NCBI GenBank assembly: GCA_902771595.1
Contig: CACXXH010000001.1
Location: 1-36,035 of the forward strand
DNA: 36,035 nt
Direction: 5' to 3'
Source: Fibrobacter succinogenes
GTDB lineage: Bacteria; Fibrobacterota; Fibrobacteria; Fibrobacterales; Fibrobacteraceae
Position numbers and translations under genes: made by a program. The notes below the pieces were generated by a model, which was not told the DNA's origin, did no database searches, and was given only the letters and a program-made list of their open reading frames with translations. Each line of letters starts with the position of its first letter. The first letter of the stretch is position 1. Shown here piece by piece: positions 16,975-23,363 of this stretch.

Positions 16975-18513
16975 TTAGCGCTGAGTGACGCGGACCTTCT
17001 TAATGCCGTTTGCGCTCTTGACCATGTACACGCCAGACTTCTGGAACTTGGCGGCAATGGATTCAGAGAGGGTCTTGCCCGGGAGGAGTTCGACCTTGCC
17101 CATGAACTTACCGCTGATGTCGAACACCTGGACGGTGCTTGCGACATTGTTCATGCGGACCACCTGGGCAATGGCATCCGGAATAGAGTCATCCGGCGGA
17201 ATGACAGCACCCGGCAGGGTGAACTTCACGTAGTCCACATTAGTATTGTCGTTGGCAATCGTAATGCGGAGGGTATGTTCACCCTTGGTGAGGGTGGCCT
17301 TGCCCGTAGCGAGTTCGTAGGTATCCCAGTCGCCTTCGACACCCGTGAAAGAGAGCGAAGCGAGAGCCTTGCCGTCGAGAGAGAGTTCGAGCGTACCAGG
17401 AGCCGTACCGTTAGAAACGTTGGCTTCGATATCGTATTCGCCATCCTGGGCAACATTAATGGTGTATTCGAGCCATTCGTCCTTGGCCGTGTAACCGATA
17501 GCCTTGCCGGTACCGCCACCAACGATATCTACAGAAGCGTAGTCCTTGCCGCGGTATTCATGGTCGCCATCTTCACCCGAGGCCCCCTGCGTTCCGGAGT
17601 AGGTAACGCCGTAGTTGCCTTCGTCGAAGTTTTCAGCTTCAACCGTACCCGGGACAGCGATAGCCTTGCCACCGAACGGCTGACGCGGAATTTCCTTTTC
17701 CGGCTCAGGCGGCTGGCCGTCTTCGCTCATGTCAAAGTAGGTATAGTTCACAGAACCGGTAGCACCGCCACCAGCTTCGGTCATGAGCATCACTTCGGTC
17801 ACGTTACCGAACTTGAGCTGGATGCTCTTCTGGCCGCCCTTGGAGCCCGGAAGGCTAGCTGTCTGGCCCTTGAAGAGTTCGTTCCACTTGTCGAAATGGG
17901 CCTGGATGCTGATATGGCCGCACTGACGCGGAGACTGGCGGATGCTGAAAATCTGCAAGAAGGTAGACTTTCCGGTCTTGGAGTCTTCATTGTCACGGAC
18001 GTAAGTATGGATGGTGTAAGTAGCGCCATCAACCGTGATTTCGCCCTGCTTGGGGCCAACATACTGTTCGCTCGGCTTGCTGAACCAGTCGTCCACGATG
18101 TAGTATTCGACCTGCGGATTCACCGTCCAGCCATAGATACCGATGTAGCCGTACTGGGCGTTACCGGTCTTGGTGTACTTGTAATCGGCAGTGTACTGCA
18201 TGCCAACGACACTCTTACCCGGGCCATTGTCGCCGTAGCGGAAACCCACGCGGGCCAGATAGTCGTTGTTGTTGTTCCACTGTGCTTCGAAAGTACCGTT
18301 GTCGTAGTACTTCATGGAGTTTGATCCGCCCGCGGACCACTGTTCATAACCCCAGCTTGTTCCGCTGATGGAACCCGTAGAGTTGCCGTTCACGCTGTGG
18401 GCATTGCCACGAGCCTTGGGCATTTCGTCATTACAGGCATCGACTGCGTAGACAGAGGTAACGAGACCGAAAGCCAAAAGGGCTCCAGCCTTAAAAAGAT
18501 TTGTTTTAAACAT
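16975..18513 (-). CDS. Endo-1,4-beta-xylanase GH11 with CBM6
   Basis: Secreted xylanase of 512 aa that cleaves xylan internally. Signal peptide to about A23. The GH11 jelly-roll is at 26-262, with nucleophile E136 in NPQVEYYIVDDW and acid/base E246 in VMLMTEAGG, plus the family motif YGYIGIYGWT. After a short Pro/Glu linker, a CBM6 spans about 275-432 (VPGTVEAENFDEG, GYTAKDEWLEYTINV, ending NVDYVKFTL), likely binding xylan or cellulose chains. The last ~60 residues (VQVFDISGKFMGKVE, GVYMVKSANGIKKVRV) are a sorting-type C-terminal domain shared with the neighbouring xylanases. AGGAG lies 8 nt before the start. Its GH11 domain is closer to the first domain of the next gene than to the other paralogues. 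Confidence 0.94.
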   Translation of the reverse strand: MFKTNLFKAGALLAFGLVTSVYAVDACNDEMPKARGNAHSVNGNSTGSISGTSWGYEQWSAGGSNSMKYYDNGTFEAQWNNNNDYLARVGFRYGDNGPGKSVVGMQYTADYKYTKTGNAQYGYIGIYGWTVNPQVEYYIVDDWFSKPSEQYVGPKQGEITVDGATYTIHTYVRDNEDSKTGKSTFLQIFSIRQSPRQCGHISIQAHFDKWNELFKGQTASLPGSKGGQKSIQLKFGNVTEVMLMTEAGGGATGSVNYTYFDMSEDGQPPEPEKEIPRQPFGGKAIAVPGTVEAENFDEGNYGVTYSGTQGASGEDGDHEYRGKDYASVDIVGGGTGKAIGYTAKDEWLEYTINVAQDGEYDIEANVSNGTAPGTLELSLDGKALASLSFTGVEGDWDTYELATGKATLTKGEHTLRITIANDNTNVDYVKFTLPGAVIPPDDSIPDAIAQVVRMNNVASTVQVFDISGKFMGKVELLPGKTLSESIAAKFQKSGVYMVKSANGIKKVRVTQR

Positions 18514-18541
18514 AAATATGCTCCTGGATAAAATCTGCCCT

Positions 18542-18548
18542 GAAAATA
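18542..18548 (-). promoter_or_regulatory. -10-like box of the GH11-CBM6 gene
   Basis: Minus-strand TATTTTC, 28 nt before the ATG at 18513. Its upstream edge is 50.5 bp from the centre of the inverted repeat at 18588-18609, the same spacing as in front of xynC. Confidence 0.4.
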
Positions 18549-18587
18549 CTTTTCACCACCCCAAACAGGCTAATTTCCCCATTTTTT

Positions 18588-18609
18588 GTGTTGTTGCAAA
18601 AAACAACAC
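18588..18609. promoter_or_regulatory. Candidate xylanase operator A
   Basis: Perfect inverted repeat GTGTTGTT-N6-AACAACAC centred 85.5 nt upstream of the start at 18513. Matching elements stand before the next two xylanase genes at the same distance. It is 180 bp away from the terminator of the upstream gene and has no terminator character. The rest of the 327-bp gap 18514-18840 is AT-rich and shows no gene. Confidence 0.6.
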
Positions 18610-18789
18610 CGCAAAACCGTTCCTTTTCAGGCAAATTAGTAATCCGCCATTTTTGCGCAAAAAACGCAATTTTTTTGCGATTTTTGAACAGAATCGCCAA
18701 AACCCAAAATTTTGTTTAAATATTTTTACATTTCTGTATTAAAAAGCATCCCGACCGAGCTTTTACATCCCCCGGCGCGGACAATAAAA

Positions 18790-18815
18790 AACACCCCGGC
18801 TTGAACCGGAGTGTT
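18790..18815 (-). terminator. Terminator of xynC
   Basis: On the minus strand AACACTCCGG-N6-CCGGGGTGTT is followed by TTTTATTG. The one non-Watson-Crick position is a U-G pair on this strand but a C-A mismatch on the other, so the hairpin favours minus-strand transcripts. Confidence 0.82.
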
Positions 18816-18840
18816 CCCTTAAGGAATCAAAAATTCCGTA

Positions 18841-20706
18841 TTAGCGCACCGAGACGCGATGCATCGTGCTGCCCTGCTTCAGGAGGTAGACTCCAGAATT
18901 CTGGAAGCGAGCCTTCAGGACGTCGTTCACAGACATGCACGGATCAAACTCGACTGAACCGAGATGGCGGCCCTGCATATCGAACACCTGGAAGGTGCCG
19001 GTAGAGGCGTCCAGACGAACATCAGCCGGGAGAGCGATGGTCGAACTGCTGGAACGCGGAATCGTGGCGCTGGACTTCGGGGTCACAGAAGAACTGGACT
19101 TGGCAACAGAAGAGCTGGACGGCGGAACTTCGGCAACCGGCATCGGATGTGCCTTGTCGAACATCTTGAAGTAGGTGACATCGAACGAACCCGTTCCACC
19201 ACCCGCTTCTACGAGTACCTTGGCTTCGTACATCTTGCCCATCCTCATGCCGATAGATTCCCACTTCTTGAAGTGAGCCGTGATGTCGATATGGCCACAC
19301 TGACGGGCACTCTTACGCACGCTGAAGTACTGCGGGAAGGTCTGGTCGCCCTTGATAGAGGGGGCGTTGTAGCGGGTATTCTGGTAAATTTCGTAGGTAT
19401 CGCCGTCAACCGTGAATTCACCCTTTCTCTGGCCGAGGAGGTTTGCGCCCGGCTTGTTGAACCAGTCGTCCACGATGTAGTATTCTACGAGCGGGTCAAC
19501 TGTCCAGCCGTAGATACCGATGTAGTTGTAACCGCCTGCGCTGCCCTGGTGGCTCCACTTGTAGTAAGCATCGATGGGACCAACCTGATCGTAAGTCTTG
19601 TCCTCGTTGTACTTGAAACCTACGCGGGCAAGGAAATCGTTTGTGCCGCTCCATTTGGCGGTGTAGGTACCGTTGTCGTAGTAGGTCATGGAGTTGTTGC
19701 CACCCTGGTACCAGATTTCGTAATGGTAACCAGTGGAGCCGATATTGCCCGTAGAGCTTGAGTTATTGCGGCCATTGTCCGTCTTGCTCTGGCCTTCGTG
19801 ACCCATCTTGTCCTTACAAGCGTCAATCGTAGCAGAAGCCGTGCCACCGTGAGAAGAACTGGACTTTGCCACAGAAGAACTGGACTTAGGTGCGCTGGAA
19901 GAGCTCGTCGGAGAAGACTGTGCATTGTCGGTCATGTTGAAGTAGGTGTAGTCCACGGAACCCGTAGCGTTACCACCCGCTTCGGTCATGAGCATCACTT
20001 CGGTCACGTTACCGAACTTGAGCGAAGCAGAAGCACCACCCTTCGAACCGCGGAGCTGCTTGGTCTGGCCGGTGAAGAGTTCGTCCCACTTCTTGAAGTG
20101 AGCGGAAATGTCGATATGGCCGCACTGACGCGGAGTCTCGCGGATGCTGAAGAACTGCACGAACGTGGAAGTACCCGACTTGGAGGGTTCGCTCTGGCGG
20201 AGGAACGCGTGGATGGTGTACTTGGCACCGTCGACGGTGATTTCGCCGAACTTTTCACCCACATAGTTTTCGCTCGGCTTGCTGTACCAGTCGTCAACGA
20301 TGTAGTATTCGGTTTCCGGGTTCTTGGTCCAGCCGTACACGCCAATGTACCCGTACTGGGCGTTACCAGTCTTGGAGTACTTGTAATCGACTGCGAAATT
20401 CTTGGACTTGTGGCTAATGCCGTTACCATTGTACTGGTAACCCACGCGAGTCAAGTAGTCACCCGAGCCACTCCAGTTAGCCTTGAACGTACCATTGCTA
20501 TAATACGTCATCGAGGCATTGCCACCCTGATACCACTGTTCGTAGCCCCACGGAGTTCCACTGATGGGACCAACCCTGTTGCCACTCACTTGCGTACCAT
20601 TGCCAGAATGTCCCATGTTATCATTACAAGCATCTGCCGCGAAGGCAGACGTTGCAAAACCCATCAATACGGTTAGGCCCATTACAGCCAAATAGCTTTT
20701 TTTCAT
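18841..20706 (-). CDS. xynC: Bifunctional (two-domain) GH11 xylanase, XynC-like
   Basis: Secreted xylanase of 621 aa with two complete GH11 domains in tandem, the architecture known for XynC of Fibrobacter succinogenes. Signal peptide to about A23. Domain A spans 27-258, with nucleophile E133 (NPETEYYIVDDW) and acid/base E242 (LMTEAGG). A Ser-rich linker covers 263-290. Domain B spans 296-515, with E408 (DPLVEYYIVDDW) and E500 (VLVEAGGG). A second Ser linker covers 528-556, and a C-terminal sorting-type domain ends the protein (FQVFDMQGRHLGSVE, GVYLLKQGSTMHRVSV). AAGGAG precedes the start. The two domains are clearly diverged, and all four catalytic glutamates are kept, so both are probably active. 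Confidence 0.95.
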   Translation of the reverse strand: MKKSYLAVMGLTVLMGFATSAFAADACNDNMGHSGNGTQVSGNRVGPISGTPWGYEQWYQGGNASMTYYSNGTFKANWSGSGDYLTRVGYQYNGNGISHKSKNFAVDYKYSKTGNAQYGYIGVYGWTKNPETEYYIVDDWYSKPSENYVGEKFGEITVDGAKYTIHAFLRQSEPSKSGTSTFVQFFSIRETPRQCGHIDISAHFKKWDELFTGQTKQLRGSKGGASASLKFGNVTEVMLMTEAGGNATGSVDYTYFNMTDNAQSSPTSSSSAPKSSSSVAKSSSSHGGTASATIDACKDKMGHEGQSKTDNGRNNSSSTGNIGSTGYHYEIWYQGGNNSMTYYDNGTYTAKWSGTNDFLARVGFKYNEDKTYDQVGPIDAYYKWSHQGSAGGYNYIGIYGWTVDPLVEYYIVDDWFNKPGANLLGQRKGEFTVDGDTYEIYQNTRYNAPSIKGDQTFPQYFSVRKSARQCGHIDITAHFKKWESIGMRMGKMYEAKVLVEAGGGTGSFDVTYFKMFDKAHPMPVAEVPPSSSSVAKSSSSVTPKSSATIPRSSSSTIALPADVRLDASTGTFQVFDMQGRHLGSVEFDPCMSVNDVLKARFQNSGVYLLKQGSTMHRVSVR

Positions 20707-20734
20707 AATAACTCCTTATATATCCCGTATTACC

Positions 20735-20741
20735 AAATTTA
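20735..20741 (-). promoter_or_regulatory. -10-like box of xynC
   Basis: Minus-strand TAAATTTG fits TAnnTTTG exactly, 28 nt before the ATG at 20706. It lies 50.5 bp from the centre of operator B. Confidence 0.45.
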
Positions 20742-20781
20742 TATTTAAAAATTATCCGACTATCTATATGATACAACAAAG

Positions 20782-20801
20782 CGTTGTTGTAAACATCAAC
20801 G
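20782..20801. promoter_or_regulatory. Candidate xylanase operator B
   Basis: CGTTGTT-N6-ATCAACG, an inverted repeat with one mismatched pair, centred 85.5 nt upstream of the xynC start. It overlaps a second perfect palindrome TACAACAA-AGCG-TTGTTGTA (20772-20791), giving three half-sites in a row. Confidence 0.58.
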
Positions 20802-20803
20802 TC

Positions 20804-20831
20804 AAAAACACGCCAAAAAAGGCGTTTTTTG
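20804..20831 (-). terminator. Terminator of the third GH11 gene
   Basis: ACGCC-A6-GGCGT core flanked by A and T runs. On the minus strand it reads AACGCC-T6-GGCGTG followed by TTTTTG. It stands about 33 nt after the stop of the gene at 20864. Confidence 0.72.
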
Positions 20832-20863
20832 TAAACTCCCCATATAAAACAACGGGACGGTTC

Positions 20864-21988
20864 CTATTCGCTCACGGAGAGCAAGCCAAGCTTTCCGTCG
20901 ACCTTCACCATGTAAATACCAGCGACACCGAACCTCGCGAGGATGGCGCTGCCGATGGTCGAACCCGCAGGTACGAACACCTTACCGAGCACGCGGCCCT
21001 GCACGTCAAAAACCAGCAAATTGCGGTCGGACATGCTAACGCGTGCAGTCGCAGACAAGGCCAGCGTCGAGCTGGAGGACTCCGCCACAGAGCTAGAAGA
21101 CTCGGCGACAGAACTCGATTCCGGAGCCACAGAGCTGGAAGAGCCGGCGACAGAACTCGATTCAGGCCCCGTGGAACTGGAGGAGGTCTCGGCAGGTTTT
21201 GTCCCAAACTCAATATAGGCATAGTCGATAGAGCCCTTGGCATTGTCAAAGGCTTCGACCGCGGCCATCACATTGTCCAAATTGCCAAATTTGAGTGCGA
21301 CGTTCTTGAGGACTCCCTTAGCATTCGGAATGCTATCGGTCTGCCCCGCAAAGAGTTCGTCAAACTTTTTGAAATGGGCCGAAATATCTATATGGCCGCA
21401 CTCACGCGGAGTTTCGCGAATGCTAAAGATGTGCATATAGTGAGTATATTCCCCAAAAGCCTCCCCTTCTTCGCGCAAAATGGCATGAACCGCGTATTTT
21501 GCGCCATCCACCTCAAATTCGCCAAATTTCCGCCCGACAAACGATTCATCAATCGTACCCGTCCAATCGTCAACAATGAAATATTCGTTAAACGGCTGTT
21601 TCGTCCAGCCGTGAACACCGACAAAGACCCTTCCGGATACAATATTCTTAGAATACCTGTAATCCAAGGTAAAGTATCTGGTTTTGATGTCCACGCCATT
21701 CTTATCGTTAAAGCTGAACCCAAGACGGGCCAAGAAATCCTGGGTATCTTGCCACTCGGCCTTGAAAATTCCGTTTGGATAGAAGGTCATGCTACCGGAA
21801 GCACCCGGATCGCCATACCACAACTGGTAATCATACGCAGTTCCGGCACTACCACTCTGAGGATTCGACACGAGGTGTCCCTCCCCCGAAAGGTACGAAT
21901 TTTCGACTGTACACGCATCGGCCGCATATACGGAAGCGGCTAGCGAAAAAGCAAGAAATGCGCCAAATTTCACCATTTTGCCCTTCAT
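20864..21988 (-). CDS. Divergent GH11 xylanase with Ser linker and C-terminal sorting domain
   Basis: Secreted protein of 374 aa. The signal ends SVYA (residue 22). The GH11 domain spans about 25-262, with nucleophile E135 in QPFNEYFIVDDW and probable acid/base E245 in VMAAVEAFDNAKG. It departs from its neighbours: the YGYIGIYGWT motif reads VFVGVHGWT and the glycine-rich stretch after the acid/base is lost, so activity or specificity may have shifted. A repeated SSSSVA(P/E)E linker covers 268-307, then the sorting-type domain (LLVFDVQGRVLGKVFVPAG, GIYMVKVDGK). Two starts are possible: ATG 21988, or ATG 21976 which has AAGGGC just upstream; both leave a good signal peptide. Confidence 0.88.
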   Translation of the reverse strand: MKGKMVKFGAFLAFSLAASVYAADACTVENSYLSGEGHLVSNPQSGSAGTAYDYQLWYGDPGASGSMTFYPNGIFKAEWQDTQDFLARLGFSFNDKNGVDIKTRYFTLDYRYSKNIVSGRVFVGVHGWTKQPFNEYFIVDDWTGTIDESFVGRKFGEFEVDGAKYAVHAILREEGEAFGEYTHYMHIFSIRETPRECGHIDISAHFKKFDELFAGQTDSIPNAKGVLKNVALKFGNLDNVMAAVEAFDNAKGSIDYAYIEFGTKPAETSSSSTGPESSSVAGSSSSVAPESSSVAESSSSVAESSSSTLALSATARVSMSDRNLLVFDVQGRVLGKVFVPAGSTIGSAILARFGVAGIYMVKVDGKLGLLSVSE

Positions 21989-22017
21989 TTTCTACCATTC
22001 ATTATTTTTAACATACA

Positions 22018-22024
22018 TAATATA
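22018..22024 (-). promoter_or_regulatory. -10-like box of the third GH11 gene
   Basis: Minus-strand TATATTA, 29 nt before ATG 21988. Its upstream edge is 51.5 bp from the centre of operator C. Confidence 0.4.
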
Positions 22025-22062
22025 TAATACCACGCTCACGAAGGGCCATCACAAAAAGAAAA

Positions 22063-22088
22063 TGACGTTGTTCTTTAAAACAACGTCA
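22063..22088. promoter_or_regulatory. Candidate xylanase operator C, possibly also a terminator
   Basis: Perfect 10-bp inverted repeat TGACGTTGTT-N6-AACAACGTCA centred 87.5 nt before the start at 21988. It is also 23 nt after the stop of the fourth GH11 gene and on the minus strand is followed by TTTTCTTTTTG, so it could end that transcript as well. Confidence 0.6.
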
Positions 22089-22111
22089 AAAAACTGCGTT
22101 TTCCACAAAAA

Positions 22112-23203
22112 TTACTTCGTTACAGTGAGTGTCTGGACCTTTCCGCCGTACTTCACCATATAGACGCCAGCCTTGCCATACTTGGCGAGAAGGGCGCTAT
22201 TAACGCTCGTCCCTGCCGGAACAAACACCTGACCCAGCGAATTGCCAAGCACGTCGAAGACCATCATGTTGCGGTCCTGCGTGGCCATGCGGGCAACCAT
22301 GGGCAAAGCGATGGTCGAACTGGAAGATGCAGGAGGCACCACCGCGCTGGAGGCCGGAGCGACAGAAGAGGAAGACGGAGCAACCGCGCTGGAAGAAGCC
22401 ACAACAGAACTAGAACTCTTGGGCAGGTCGTTCTGGACATACACCTTGGCGTAGTTAAAATCGATCTTGCCGGAGGCACCCTGCTGTTCGGGGTACTGGC
22501 CGGCTTCACCCAGGATCTTGGCTTCGTACAGGGACTTGCCGATGGCAATGCCCTTATTCTTCCAGGCCTTGAAATGTTCCGTAATGCTGATGGTACCGCA
22601 GGTACGGGCTTTGCTTCTCAAACTGTAAATCTGGTCGAAAGCCTTGTAACCTTCGATAGTGGCTCTGTTTGCACTCGCCGTGAAGATTTCATATTCGGCA
22701 CCGTCAATAGTAACCTTGCCCTTCGACGTTCCAAGCCAATTCGGCCTGGAGGCCGGGCCCCAGTTGTCCACGATGTACCATTCAATCAGCGGATTCTGCA
22801 TCCAGCCGTAAATACCGGCATAGGCATACGAAATCGACTTGTCGTTGGTAAAGGTCTTCATGCTATAGTCGGCAACGAGATTGCCCACCGTGAACGGGTC
22901 CTTGCCGCTATTCTGCCCGTAGAAAAGGCCTTCACGGCACAAAAAGTCGTCGGTGTTGGTGAACGTGCAAGAGAACGAGCCATCGGTATAAAAGTCCGTA
23001 GTAGCGCTGCCGCTCTTGGTCCACTGTTCATAGTGGTAATCACCGATATTGCCGGTTTCGCCCTTGTCCGAACCTGCGCCTACACTGAAAGACACCGTCT
23101 TTTTTGTGCCACTATGGCTGGCATTGCAGAAATCCTGCGCAAAAGCACCAGAAGCAGCGAAAGCCACACAAAGAGCCGAAGCCCCAAGAATCCTTACATT
23201 CAT
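22112..23203 (-). CDS. GH11 xylanase with Ser linker and C-terminal sorting domain
   Basis: Secreted xylanase of 363 aa. Signal peptide MNVRILGASALCVAFAASGAFA. The GH11 domain spans about 24-257, with classic nucleophile motif NPLIEWYIVDNWG (E141) and acid/base E233 in LGEAGQ. It has extra cysteines at 79 and 89 that its neighbours lack. A Ser/Ala/Pro linker (262-296) leads to the shared C-terminal domain (MMVFDVLGNSLGQVFVPAG, GVYMVKYGGKVQTLTV). ATG 23203 is chosen because GGAGG stands 6 nt upstream; the frame stays open to a TTG at 23263, which would spoil the signal peptide. It is the only one of the four xylanase genes without the GTTGTT-N6-AACAAC repeat at the expected place. Confidence 0.92.
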   Translation of the reverse strand: MNVRILGASALCVAFAASGAFAQDFCNASHSGTKKTVSFSVGAGSDKGETGNIGDYHYEQWTKSGSATTDFYTDGSFSCTFTNTDDFLCREGLFYGQNSGKDPFTVGNLVADYSMKTFTNDKSISYAYAGIYGWMQNPLIEWYIVDNWGPASRPNWLGTSKGKVTIDGAEYEIFTASANRATIEGYKAFDQIYSLRSKARTCGTISITEHFKAWKNKGIAIGKSLYEAKILGEAGQYPEQQGASGKIDFNYAKVYVQNDLPKSSSSVVASSSAVAPSSSSVAPASSAVVPPASSSSTIALPMVARMATQDRNMMVFDVLGNSLGQVFVPAGTSVNSALLAKYGKAGVYMVKYGGKVQTLTVTK

Positions 23204-23310
23204 TTTTCCCTCCGATTTGTAAGTTTTTTTTACATATATATATTTTATTTTTGACAATTTCAACTTTTTTTACTTTCCCTGCAATCATTTTCAGGACAAA
23301 AAAACAAAAA

Positions 23311-23340
23311 AAAGGCGTTTCCGGAGTGGAAAACGCCTTT
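23311..23340. terminator. Terminator of gyrA
   Basis: Perfect 10-bp stem AAAGGCGTTT/AAACGCCTTT with a 10-nt loop, 23 nt after the gyrA stop and followed by a long T run on the minus strand. It is also T-rich on the plus strand. Confidence 0.88.
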
Positions 23341-23363
23341 TTTTGCGCTATATAATACGCAAG

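Noticed and set aside
22063..22088. Operator C as nothing but the terminator of the fourth GH11 gene
   Set aside because: It may well terminate, but copies with the same half-sites and promoter spacing stand before two other xylanase genes where no terminator role fits, at least for copy A.
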